A stretch of 64,000 nt of DNA from Lactifluus volemus. Taxonomy: Eukaryota; Basidiomycota; Agaricomycetes; Russulales; Russulaceae. Numbering within the stretch: the stretch's first letter is position 1; every line of letters begins with the position of its first letter. A program made the position numbers and the translations under genes. Location of the stretch: assembly GCA_022376515.1 (NCBI GenBank), contig WTXI01000017.1, positions 62,001 through 126,000 on the forward strand. The letters are read 5' to 3'. The notes beneath the pieces were generated by a model. It had not been told where the DNA came from. It did no database searches and saw only the letters and a program-made list of their open reading frames with translations. This document shows, in pieces, positions 47,459-57,549 of this stretch.

Positions 47459-47601
47459 CCCATCAAGCATCAGATGCGAATCCGAGTATCCCACATTTCC
47501 TGATGCATGAGTCGTGCATCAGGCGTTGATGTGATGGTTTTGGGCATCAGATACTGAGTTTCATCGGATGCCGGGTCCGACCCGGCCTCATGAGAACCCT
47601 G
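47404..47601. mobile_element. Non-autonomous hAT-type MITE, 198 bp
   Basis: Terminal inverted repeats start CAGGGTTGTCA and end TGAGAACCCTG. The element is flanked by an exact 8-bp target duplication GTTTATGT (47396-47403 and 47602-47609). An 8-bp duplication with CAGGG-type ends is the hAT superfamily pattern. There is no coding capacity; the interior is rich in gcatca-type short repeats. Confidence 0.88.
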
Positions 47602-47609
47602 GTTTATGT

Positions 47610-48602
47610 CACCCTTCCTCATATTCTCACGGAACCGAGGCTGCTGCTGAAGGCTCCATGTGACGCAGAGCGTTGCACTCCAGCACGCCTACACGAGCTT
47701 TTAAGAATATACACTTCGAGCTAGGTGCCACTCACGTGCTCACAATTTGGGAGAATGCTCGGAGAGAGCAGTTGAAGCAGACGATTATGCATGGGTGACG
47801 TGCGATAGGCAAAAGGGGCACGATACACGGTCATCTAAGGTATTCTATTACTTAGGCTGGACAGTAGAAATATTTTTGGAAGGATACCTGCGCCAAGTCA
47901 TGATAAGGTTTGGCCAAGTGGCGGAATCATGGGGCTGCACGCTTTGCACAGCCTGAGTTGTACTAGTACTTCTGCTTGTCCGAGTCTACTAAGCCCCTCC
48001 TGGGTACAAACACCAGTAATTGATGCTAACCTATCATATATCATGATCTAGTATGTTCGGATTCGGACCAGTCCCGTGAAACCCTCATCCATTACCGTAT
48101 CCGACTTGGAGTAATCCGATATCTCTACATCGTGATAAGTATCAAGCCTCCAGATGTCTCTAGCACAGCCCTGTGTCATTCGCCTATTATCTGATTGACC
48201 CCATCACTGGTAGCCGTCCAAGCTGCAGCCGCTCTCTGGTTACCAATACTTTAGGTCCGACCGATTCTAACGTTCCTTACGCTCTGCCTCCCAACGTGTT
48301 ATCTAGGCAGAGATTTTCGTGCGGTTCGCCGAGCTCTCAACGTTGACTGTCGCGATGATGCGTGCCCAGCTGAGGGAAAGTGCAAAGCACGTGAGTTCAA
48401 AGAACGAACTGTGTTCTGAATATGACACGGCGCGGAATGGCAGTCGGTGAGAGCCCCGCACAGGTTGCAGATGCGCGTATGTGAATTCACGGTGCGGTTG
48501 ACGCGCAAGGATGGAGCTGATCGATAGAGCCGTGCTAGTGCCAGCGGGCGGCGAGTAGCTGCGAGGTGGTGGGTTTAACAGAACGACAGTCAGGCGGAGA
48601 CA
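47610..48602. other. Intergenic after the F-box gene
   Basis: Starts with the severed 3' end of the F-box reading frame (to 47724). No other gene recognised. Confidence 0.4.
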
Positions 48603-48614
48603 GGCGACTCACGT

Positions 48615-48860
48615 CCAACCAGTGGGACGGAAGGCAATTGCCTTGGTCCACTGGCCTTTCCAGCGCTTGATATACTCCTTCAGCCTTTTGGACGTGACGA
48701 GAGTGTTGATGCTCTTGGGGTCGCCTGTCACCTCTTGCTTAGGAGTGCAAGTGATCCAAATGTTCACATAACCCTTCTCATCCTCGGGAGCAATACCTTG
48801 ACCAGAGACTAAGCGTTTTGCGAGCTCTGCGCATGCAGAAAATCCCTAGTCAGTGCAATT
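48615..48860 (-). pseudogene. Isolated fragment resembling the C-terminal DRMBL region of SNM1/PSO2-type nucleases
   Basis: A minus-strand exon-like frame reads GIAPEDEKGYVNIWITCTPK, then SINTLVTSKRLKEYIKRWKG, then WTKAIAFRPTGWT, followed by a good donor gtgagt. AFRPTGWT is the hallmark of the DNA-repair metallo-beta-lactamase C-terminal domain of SNM1/PSO2-type interstrand crosslink nucleases. No metallo-beta-lactamase core is found nearby on either side. Best read as a dispersed gene fragment. Confidence 0.55.
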
Positions 48861-48904
48861 CGGCGAGCCGGGATGTCCCGAGGAGATGCGATCACTTCTG
48901 CAGG

Positions 48905-48995
48905 TAGAAACAGCGCGTGTCTGGGTATAGTGCCATGACCGTTGCGCCGGTAAGGAACTCTTGGTGTAGGCGCTTATGTTCCGAGTTCTATTTAT
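48905..48995 (-). pseudogene. Short fragment resembling an SGF29-type tudor domain
   Basis: The minus frame includes LHQEFLTGATVMALYPDTRC then FYLQK followed by a donor-like gtgatc. VMALYPDT..FY is characteristic of the tandem tudor domain of SGF29, a SAGA subunit that binds methylated histone H3. Only about 30 residues remain and no other SGF29 sequence is seen, so the assignment is tentative. Confidence 0.4.
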
Positions 48996-49076
48996 AGAAC
49001 GAGGTGTGCTGCGCTTCCTGGCGAGGGATCCTTTTCAGGAAGAGGCTCTGAGGCAGACCACGGACACCGTAACACG

Positions 49077-49275
49077 TTGCACGCTGCGGCGGTCGCGGAC
49101 GGACAGGACGTTGCCAATGCGTTCTCATATGGAAACTACGCGCTGTACGGGACGCCTGTCGAGGGAGTATATGGTGCAAATTTGCCACGACTGGCTGAGA
49201 TTCGGAAGGCGGTCGATCAGACCAACATCATGGGCATCGTGGCCCTCGCCGGAGGTTTTTGTACTTGCAAGGTTA
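49077..49275 (+). pseudogene. C-terminal fragment of a BBE-type FAD-linked oxidoreductase
   Basis: The plus frame reads NAFSYGNYALYGTPVEGVYG, then ANLPRLAEIRKAVDQTNIMG, then LAGGF close by, the standard end of fungal berberine-bridge-like FAD oxidoreductases (YG.NL.RL..IK...DP.NVM.L.GGFK). The FAD-binding N-terminal domain is absent; opposite-strand fragments of other genes occupy the upstream 450 bp. A 5'-truncated relic. Confidence 0.6.
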
Positions 49276-49424
49276 AGTGCTCCATATGGCTCTTCCGACA
49301 AGCCCGTTCAGGAGCTTCCGACAGACGCCTAAGAATTTGATCAACGACAGAATGATCTGGAATTGGACAATTTCAATATCAACTATGCTGAGAAGGATAT
49401 AGCTTGGTTGGGGCGTTGGTGTTA

Positions 49425-50802
49425 CAGCCCCTTGCATAACGTTGGGCGGGTCCAAAAAAAAAAACACACACAGCGGAGCACTGCGGAGTGCTAATTTCAA
49501 TCTCCGCATTCTTTGGTAATGTGAGTCATGTGACGCCCAGGTGCGAAGGAAAGATAACGCAGGGGAAGTAAGGAGCGTAGCAGTGTACTCGACGGTTTCG
49601 TGACTGTGTGGGTGGGTCGGGGAAGTGTATAGTAAAGTTTACAAGTACACTAATCAACATTTTCCGAGACGGGGAACTGTCCTGGATCGCAGATTTGTCT
49701 CGGGAGCATGCAAGTACTCGTTGTCTTGATGAAGAGGCTCCGCTTTGCCCCCTTGGGCTGTGCTTAGAAGGATAGGCAGCGAGAGGTTGCGATCAACTGG
49801 ATGGAGGATATCGTGATGGGCGTCATTGTAGAGCGGGCAGGCTACAATGACGTGTTCGACGGTTTGTGTCGGAGCCCCGCATGGGCAATTCATGGGAACG
49901 GAACTTGACCATGTACAAGCCGATGAGGGCATGGCCTGTGATGAGACGGACGAGGGTGGAGAAGACCGCCCTCTCGTGACCTTTTGATCCTTGGATCACT
50001 GGTGGTATCTTGCCGTTGGGTGGGGTAGGGAGGGCAATGTAGGTGTGAGAGCGGCGATCGTTGCTCAGCCAGCGGTCGGCCCATGTGTCGATTGCCGAGG
50101 CTTTGGCCTCACGTCATTGGTAGCTGATGGTGTGTGGTTCGCGGTGGTTGGGCGGGAGCGGGCGTGGGGAAATCGTGTCCGGTTTTGTGGGGCCCAGACT
50201 ACCTGGATCTTGAGGTACCTGTGCAGGGAGAGGAGGTTGTCAGCCATCTGTCTGAACGAGAGCGAGAAGGGCTGGCCTGGGTGGGGGCTAGGCTTGGTTA
50301 TGCTAGATATCGTGGTGGGGTCCGGGGAGATGAGGAGGAGGTGGGTGACAGGGTGGTTAGTGAGTATAAGTTGAGCGGGTGAGATACCAGTGTCAAATGC
50401 CGCGGGCTCGGTGTCGAGTGCTGCGATAGTTGTCCCTAAGGGGCGTTCGGAATGGCGGAGTTCTCTGCCGTTTGCATAGCTACGGCGGCCACAATATCAA
50501 TGGGGGTGTTATCATCTCTGTCAGCGTTAGTGAGAGCACCACGGCAGAAAATCACCAGCTTCTGGTTGTCGTTGGAGGCCATTTCAGATTTGAGGAAGGT
50601 GACCCAGGCTTTGCGATCGTCACCGCGTCTGACTTGGGGGTCTTGGGCGAGTCTGTCATCCCACCAATGCAGGCACCACGTGCAACGACAACGGTCACGT
50701 TATCTCAAAGTTGATACGACGGAGATTGAAATTAGCACTCCGCAGTGCTCCGCTGTGTGTGTTTTTTTTTTCGGACCCGCCCAACGTTATGCAAGGGGCT
50801 GT
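49425..50802. mobile_element. 1.38-kb element with 82-bp terminal inverted repeats and TA target duplication, containing LINE sequence
   Basis: Left repeat 49425-49506 and right repeat 50721-50802 are inverted copies with one mismatch over 82 bp. They start CAGCCCCTTGCATAACG and include an A-run, a short (CA)n and an internal palindrome agcactgcggagtgct. TA lies directly outside both ends, as for Tc1/mariner-like DNA transposons. The interior has no transposase and instead carries the 3' end of a non-LTR retrotransposon on the minus strand. Confidence 0.85.
49650..50450 (-). pseudogene. 3' fragment of a LINE ORF2 (RNase H end and terminal zinc finger) inside the TIR element
   Basis: Minus frames with several shifts give LILTNHPVTHLLLISPDP, QMADNLLSLHRYLKIQVVWA, STLVRLITGHALIGLYMVKF, then CPCGAPTQTVEHVIVACPLY and ILHPVDRNLSLPILL. 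The CPCG..QT.EH....CP block is the C-terminal zinc finger of fungal LINE ORF2 proteins, and the WAP/TGHA blocks are the RNase H region and linker. Frames are broken. Its ORF2 portion does not overlap the LINE at 59533, so I cannot say whether they are the same family. Confidence 0.7.
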
Positions 50803-51730
50803 AACTAGTTTTGTGGCGTTGACACACGTGAATTTTGCTGGACGCCGTGACGTACGGCATCTGTCGTTCCTGGGCCTTTAATACGTTTATTCTATTCGGT
50901 ACCTTCCCCTTTCATCAGCTTGTAACTGTGCCATATTCGACAGACATTCCAAATCTCCTGGCTTTTCGTCACCCTACTTTATGACCCTGCATACATATAA
51001 TCTTCGTGCTCATTTAGAACTTCAAAAGTATATAGTCTTGCTGGCCACCACCGCTACACATTTTCGCATGTTTATTGTACTCACGCATATTCATTATCTA
51101 ACCATCTACACCCCCCACTCAGTAGTACACTTTTTGCGCACCTTCCTCCATGTATCTTTCATGCCTAGGTTGTACTGGAGTTGAACAAGCTTGTGGTTTC
51201 AACAAAAGAGGGCTGCATACACCCATTGTGTAATACCTCAAACACAAGAAGCAGATAAGAGAAAAGTGGATGCAAACTGGTGAGGTTTCCTCGGGGGGAA
51301 ATCACGTGACCAGAGTTTACGGCCGGCCGGGGCGGCGTCCAATATATTATACCCGTTAAGCACAGCTTACAAAGATCCCACACGTCGTAGATGGACTCGG
51401 ACATGCGGCCCCAACAGATATATATTTCACATCTGAAACACAGAAACGACAGGTACGATACCGCAGCGTGTGAGCCCAAGCAGTAGCCACGTCAAACTGC
51501 ACCCCCCAATGATATGTCGACCAGCGGAGCGACTGCCACACTTAAGGCGCGCATAATATAAGCGCACAATAAGTGAAGGACACAGCATTCCTCCGAGTTG
51601 TGGGCCGCGGATTGTGGGGAAATACGGCGACGCCATAGCTGATTAAGTTGTCACACTACTTCTGTACTTCAACCTTCCATCACACCCGGGCCCTATCGTT
51701 ACTTCTCCCCCCTTCCCTTCGGTCCCTGAC
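50803..51730. other. Intergenic between the TIR element and an F-box gene
   Basis: No gene recognised on either strand. The pyrimidine-rich stretch at about 51650-51730 precedes the F-box start. Confidence 0.45.
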
Positions 51731-53533
51731 ATGTCCAGTCGCTTATCTACCACTCGTGGTCTTAAGAAGCCCCGCGGTCGTGCATCAAGACGTGAGTCTC
51801 AAAATCCACTGTCCCTGTTCCATGTACTGACTTTTAGTTCAATAGGGCTCACGAGTAACAAACTCAACGACGATATCCTTCTCAACATATTCCATCTCTA
51901 TCAACTCGATTATCTCTATACCAGAGATGAAGAAGACAGTAGTGGCAGGAATGTCCGATTACGGTGGGACCGCCAACGCTGGTGGTACAAGCTGGCTCAG
52001 GTCTGCCGAAAGTGGCGGTGCCTCATCCTTGCATCTCCAATTCGACTGGATATCCATCTTCTTTGCTCTTATGGTGTGCCTGTAGCAGACATGCTAGCAC
52101 ATTCACCACCCCTCCCACTCGCCATCTGGTACTCAAATGGCGACCGCGAGATGACAGCCAAAGACGAAGAAGATGCGCTACTGGCGCTATCGCACCATGA
52201 TCGTGTGCACCGTATTTCCCTTTGTATGCCAGCCTCAAAGTTAGGCAAATTCATCAACGCTATGGATGACGAATTCCCAATTTTGGAGCACATCCGTATC
52301 AGCTCCGGTCCCGGAGGTTCCACAGGCCAAATGTTTCCTACGACATTCCATGCACCCAATCTACGCCACGCGTGGACGAGTTGCCGTCCTATTGGATCTC
52401 CCTTAGTCACAGCCACCGTAGGACTCGTCAGTCTTGAGCTTATGGATGTCCCATCGTCCCCCTGGTTCCCCCCAAGTTATATACTCGCACGGCTTTCACT
52501 CATGCCCCAGCTGACGACTCTTAGAATTCATTTTCATTCCCCTCACCCAAACCGTGATGTCGAGTCCCCAGCAGCGACGCATGTGATGCTTCCTAACTTA
52601 CAAGTATTTTCATACCGAGGTGTCACTGCTTACTTGGAGGGTCTGGCTCGGATCAGAGCGCCTATCCTCAGCGTTCTAGATGTCCGGTTTTTCAACCAGC
52701 TCACTTTTACTGTCCCACGCCTCATGGAGTTCATGGAGACATCAGAGAGCCTCGTGTTCAACTCTGTCGACATCACTTTCAATGAGAATTCCCTTGAGTT
52801 AATGACAGGTCCTGATCCCAGTCAGCAGCAAAGGGCGTTGTGTTTGCAGATCACGTGCAAACACCTTGATTGGCAGGTAGCGTCCGCGGTGCAAATCTTC
52901 GATTCAATTTCGCCCGTACTCTCCGGTGTGGAGGAGCTCACGCTCAGCCACGTGGCACACGATCGGTCATCACACACGCACGACGAGGTCGACAGAACAC
53001 AGTGGCGCAAACTTTTCAGGTTGTTCAGCAACGTGAAGTCACTTGGTGTACCAGAATCACTCTCTGGGGTACTCTCTCATTCACTACGTTCGGCGAATGG
53101 AGAAATGTCTCCGGAACTTTTGCCAAATCTGCTGGTACTTCAATACCTTGGCAGAAGCACTGTTGGGGACGTATTTACCTCTTTCATAAATGAGCGACAG
53201 GCAGCGGGCCATAGTGTCAATTTGGTGGCCTCCTCGTCATTGTATACATCGTGGCACCAGATGCAGCGACTGCAGAAGAAGGAACAGCGGCGACTGCAGA
53301 AACAGCAACGGCGACAGTTGCAGAAGGAGCAGCGGCGATTGCAACAGGGCCGAAAGGGACTGAAGCAAGTGCAGCAGAAGGAACAGCGGCGACTGCAACA
53401 GGAGGAACTGCAGCAACTGCAGCAAGAGGACCGGAAGGAATTGCAGCAACAGCTGCAGCTGTCTCTGCAAGTGTTGCAGCGTTGTCGGCAAGTGTTGCAG
53501 CGTTGTCTGAAACTGTACCCGCAGCAGCAATAG
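51731..53533 (+). CDS. F-box protein with Leu-rich region and Gln/Arg-rich repetitive tail
   Basis: Start MSSRLSTTRGLKKPRGRASR. A 54-nt intron (51792-51845, gtgagt..aatag) is likely, but because its length is a multiple of three it can be retained without breaking the frame. The F-box is LNDDILLNIFHLYQLDYL then WWYKLAQVCRKWRCLILASP, the Agaricomycete F-box form. Leu-rich blocks follow (TVGLVSLELMDVPSSPWFPP, SLMPQLTTLRIHFHSP, MLPNLQVFSY). The C-terminal 90 residues are a charged Gln/Arg/Lys-rich predicted helix (MQRLQKKEQRRLQKQQRRQL and similar) coded by an imperfect tandem repeat. Probably an SCF substrate adaptor; the substrate is unknown. The tail is the least certain part because all frames are open there. 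Confidence 0.82.
   Translation: MSSRLSTTRGLKKPRGRASRRESQNPLSLFHVLTFSSIGLTSNKLNDDILLNIFHLYQLDYLYTRDEEDSSGRNVRLRWDRQRWWYKLAQVCRKWRCLILASPIRLDIHLLCSYGVPVADMLAHSPPLPLAIWYSNGDREMTAKDEEDALLALSHHDRVHRISLCMPASKLGKFINAMDDEFPILEHIRISSGPGGSTGQMFPTTFHAPNLRHAWTSCRPIGSPLVTATVGLVSLELMDVPSSPWFPPSYILARLSLMPQLTTLRIHFHSPHPNRDVESPAATHVMLPNLQVFSYRGVTAYLEGLARIRAPILSVLDVRFFNQLTFTVPRLMEFMETSESLVFNSVDITFNENSLELMTGPDPSQQQRALCLQITCKHLDWQVASAVQIFDSISPVLSGVEELTLSHVAHDRSSHTHDEVDRTQWRKLFRLFSNVKSLGVPESLSGVLSHSLRSANGEMSPELLPNLLVLQYLGRSTVGDVFTSFINERQAAGHSVNLVASSSLYTSWHQMQRLQKKEQRRLQKQQRRQLQKEQRRLQQGRKGLKQVQQKEQRRLQQEELQQLQQEDRKELQQQLQLSLQVLQRCRQVLQRCLKLYPQQQ
53255..53510 (+). repeat. Imperfect GCAG-rich tandem repeat coding the F-box protein tail
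   Basis: Variants of a unit like gcagaaggaacagcggcgact recur through this stretch, ending with a near-exact pair of gtgttgcagcgttgtc. The tract is open in the F-box frame (Gln/Arg-rich), in another plus frame (53251-53577, Ala/Thr/Gly-rich ending in a hydrophobic stretch) and on the minus strand. Confidence 0.75.
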
Positions 53534-54483
53534 CTACAGCTGCTGCGATAGCGGTGGGTGTAGGAGTGGGTTTTTGAGCTGCAGCTGTGATGAAATAATT
53601 GGAGCAGCAGTGTCTCTGGACAGCCTGCAGTGGATTTAGGTCTGCACCACAACGTCACTTGAAGGTTCGTCTGTAGCTTTCACTTTCTTTTTATGCTTCC
53701 GTTCGTGTGCCAGTGGGTCCCACTGGCAGCATTGAAATTCTTGTATGATGGCACTGGCCCTGTAAGAGAATCTACTCTTGCACTCGCAGTCGTGTACTAT
53801 CATCCGAGTCGTGTAGCAATGATATATGCCATTTGCGTGCGTCCCCATCGGACGGGGCCAGTAGTCGACATTATATATCATCTGGTCCTGGGCCTCTTAT
53901 TATCAGTAACTGTGCGGCTACTGGAACGACTCACAAGGGGCGATGTCAGACCACGATCTTCACGGGCACCTGCTCAGCTGAAGTGAGGACTTCGGAGACC
54001 CTGTGACGTACTCAGCCGATCTCATGGCGGTATTCAGATTGTTTCACGGAAAGTAATGCATTATTCAAGGTCCCACATCTCGATGCAATAGCTTATATAA
54101 CCTATGAGATTAGATAGCGTTCAGTCGTAGTCAACAAGACCGTACAGTATTGCATAGATCATAAGTACTTGTGAGATTAGATAGCGCTAAGACACAGGGA
54201 AGCTAAATATGGTAAGAGATCATGTAGGCGTTACTCACTTCAGTCGTAGGCAACAAGACTGAAGTGAACGCGTTGAAAACTACACCCTTTTATACTGTCC
54301 AAACCAGATAGAAATGTCCAGAATAATAGCATTTTTTATTCTACGCACAATCGTGTATCTCCGTGTCCAGGGAGCTACTCCAGTACATAAATGGTCCGTC
54401 ATCATAACTAGCGCGTCCGCGCTGATCCGCGTGTTCCGGTCCACTAGATCCGCTAGATCCGGATCGCGTCTCAACACCACAGT
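53534..54483. other. Intergenic between F-box gene and duplication copy B
   Basis: Short repeated words (gagattagatagcg at about 54105 and 54170; ttcagtcgta(g/t)(g/t)caacaagac at about 54119 and 54239). Open frames at 53636-53986 on both strands have no family resemblance. Confidence 0.4.
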
Positions 54484-54613
54484 GACAAACATTCAGGGAA
54501 GTTTTCGATAATCCATTGACGCATTTCAGTCATGTCATCAAGCCTTTTGAATTAGTCGTCCACTGCCACATTCCGTATCAGTGTCTGTGATTTGAACAAA
54601 CTCTGCATATTAC

Positions 54614-55598
54614 TCAGGCCAATACAGCCGCGACGACCGCTCCAAGAACACCCGCCACACCATAAGAAATGTCACTAGCAATTGCCGCTGCATTGCCCGA
54701 AGAAGACTTCGCCCTGACTCATAAATTAGCTAGGAAGGACATCAGCTGGTCACCAAAACGTACGATGTGGTCGGGGTGGATGCAGATGCAGATGTTGTGC
54801 TTTTGTTCCCATTCGTCGCCGAAGGCGTAGTTCCGGATGTCGCAGCTGCAGAGGATCCGGCAGCTGGTGAGGCAGCAGTGGTACCAGCTGCAGCAGAAGA
54901 CCCTGATGCCCCTAGGCAGGCAGTACTAACTGTACCAACGTAAGCAGGCAATCATAATCATAAATCCTAACACGTACCGCCAGCCTGAACAGTAAACGGA
55001 GCAGACTGTCCAAGAGCACCAGTGGAATCACGACAAGAGAAGTCAAGCTGTGTATCTGGGGATATGAATCACGTCAGACGTCGCTATACACGTGTTAAGT
55101 GGTATCCAAGAAAACTGACTGGCGGGAAATGTGACGGTCCAGGTAATGGGAGAGGAGTATGCTTCTGGAAAGGTAACGAGGGGGGGGCCATTAGGATTTG
55201 CACCTGAAGTGATGCTGGAGATAGAAGTACCACGAATGAGCAAGAGCAAGAACTAGGAAACGTGGATGACGAACGTCTACAAGGAGGGGAGAGAAACGTA
55301 AACTCAAGTTTTACTTTACGTATAAAAGAATGAGGGCCATGCGTACGCAGTCGTAAGGCCCTAGAATCGTGTCACTAAGCAATTCGAGAAAGAGAGGAGA
55401 AATACAAACCAGTTCCTCCCGACCAGGACAGCTGAGCAGGCTCGCATGCAGCCACATTAGCTCTGGTTAACAAGTCAAGAACGAAATCTATCTTCAAATG
55501 GCTGCTGGAACTGACGGCGTATTGACAGTAAACCCAGTGACACCCTCGAGAGTGACGAAGAAAGTAACAGAAAGGACCAAGAAGAGCCTGGACTTCAT
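54614..55598 (-). CDS. Kre9/Knh1-like Ser/Thr-rich GPI-anchored cell-wall protein, copy B
   Basis: Same exon plan as the gene at 34315-35302, with the signal peptide, Kre9/Knh1-like domain, Ser/Ala-rich stalk and GPI-type C-terminus all kept. In the stalk the only difference seen in one exon is an Ile-to-Ser change and one Ser-to-Ala change. The splice donors and acceptors noted in copy A (gtcagt, gtacgt) are unchanged. The reading frame appears intact in both copies, unlike the two other genes of the duplication. Confidence 0.8.
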
Positions 55599-56592
55599 TT
55601 ATGAGTGTGAGTGAAACTGCGTGGGGAAAGGGAGGGACGAGGGGTGTAAGGTTGGAGGAAGGGGATACGGTGGTGGCGTATACCCATTACCTCGCTTGCA
55701 AGGTATTCAGTGTGGTCGTGCCTCAGCTTTGCTATCGGTGTGCCTTTTTGAATTCTGGTTCGTGATTGGATCGGATCTTTTCCAATATTTGAAATTGGTT
55801 CCAATTAGAGGGTTGGGCGCAAGGTGCTAGCGAATGACAGACTGCACGTTGACGATATTGACCCTTGTGTTATCGCGTGTTCTAGTACAGATGTTCCTTG
55901 CTCTATACAAGCAAGGTCCATGTCGACATTGTCGGCATTTCTAGTTTTTATGTAACATCAAAAACCTCCAATGCTGGGGAACTTCAAATCGGAGGGGAGA
56001 TGGGCTGGCAGCCGAGAACGCGCATGAGGACCCGGAGATGGGATGGCCAATTATGTCATACAAAGTCCTACTAGTTCGTTGTTACACAAAGCACATCATT
56101 GTTCAAACGTTTTTTTCCCAAGCTTTCCTATATGCGGGTGGCGTGCACTGTTTAGTGTGCACGGCACTTTGCCACAAACCCACGACGTCGTCACTTAGGG
56201 AAGACAATCCTCTTAACCTACTACAGCCCAGAACTCCGGAGTAAGGTGCATCAGTCAATTCCGTTTCATTTCGACATTTGTTCACATATCTACCCAAGCA
56301 TCTATCGCTGAACGGCTGGCAGCGAAACACAACAGAGCTTGCTCCAGATAGAGATAACGGGTACGTCGTAGTGATGCTGTTCTGATAAAACCTTTCCTCT
56401 CTCAGTCCTCAGCGCGCACGATCTTCTTCGTCCGAGTTATCCCGAGACCCTCTTTGGAAAAAGCAGGCGATTTTATGCTACTGTGACGTACGGAGCGAGG
56501 ACATGGCAAACATGATCTGTGCGAAGCGTCATGCGGCGCGTGGCATGAAAAGAGAACAGCGATCCCTTATGAGAATTGTCATATTTTTATTT

Positions 56593-57549
56593 TTATTTAC
56601 AACCGAGTCTCCTGCAGTGCTGTACGAATTCTCGGACCTTGCCCCTCATTACCGCCTCCTTTCGCCCAGCATTCCGTCTTGATGTACCCGCGCTTGTGGC
56701 AGTCGTGCACTCAATACCACGTCGCTTCTTCCCTTTCAAGTTTGGGTTCTGTTGGGATGCGACGAGCGCTTCGTATGCACCCTCCTTCGGCTTCATCAGC
56801 CTGCGGCGATCGTTTTCGTCTGTTGCCACACGGATGACGTTTGAAGGCATGATGGTTACCCCAATGAGTTCAGCGCAGGCATTTAGGCCATGGATGACGC
56901 CTTCACAGGACTGTGGGAGTGTGCGCAACAGAATGTAGGCATACTCAGCTTCTGGGATTGCGCTCCCCATGGATGCCAACTGCTCGCGTATTTCGATGAG
57001 CTCTCGAAATGGGTGCGTAAATCCTCCTCCTCTCCACACTTGAAGCTTCCACGTTGCCACTTTAGGTCCAGCCTTGTTCGAGCATCGTAAATGTTCCCAC
57101 ACTCTCTTTGCAGTCCTCTCCCTTCTGACGTGGTTGAAGGCGGTGTCGGGGGTCGATGAGGCGATGAGCTGCTTGACTCCGGCTTCATCATTGTCCCAGC
57201 GTTTTGGCGGCTTCATCCCGTCGATATCTCCGGCATCTACATACCCCGTTGTGATCTCATCGTTGGTGAGGTGGTCGCTCCACATTCTTGAGTCAATATC
57301 CCAAAACATCCGGCCGCGGTAGGTCACCCAGTTCGACCCATCTGCCGCTAACTTGGCGATGTGTAGCTCTGATTCTTCGTTCATGTCGTAAGGGGAATGG
57401 ATGAATGGTGTGAAGGAGAAGAAATGGGACTTTGAGTCGAGAACGGGAAGATCGAGTTCGCGCAAGGAGAGGAATGGAGCGGCGGCGAGAGCAGACAAGT
57501 TGGAGGAAATGAGAGGCTCGACAATTTGATACCTCTTTACAACGTCCAC
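56593..57549 (-). pseudogene. Copia-type gag relic, copy B
   Basis: The open frame runs from MDVVKRYQIVEPLISSNLSA through MNEESELHIAKLAADGSNWV, the typical Copia gag start, to the UBN2-like region. One base is missing near 56706 relative to copy A, so the zinc knuckle (CHDCHKRGY.. in copy A) is read out of frame as TTATSAGTSRRNAGR. The N-terminal part that is broken in copy A is intact here. No pol sequence. Confidence 0.8.

Noticed and set aside
53140..53658. 172-residue Cys/Ser-rich minus frame opposite the F-box tail
   Set aside because: Composition is just the complement of the GCAG repeat; there is no start context or homologous motif.
53640..54300. Short repeated words as a possible CRISPR-like or satellite array
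   Set aside because: Only two copies of each word, irregular spacing, and a eukaryotic context.
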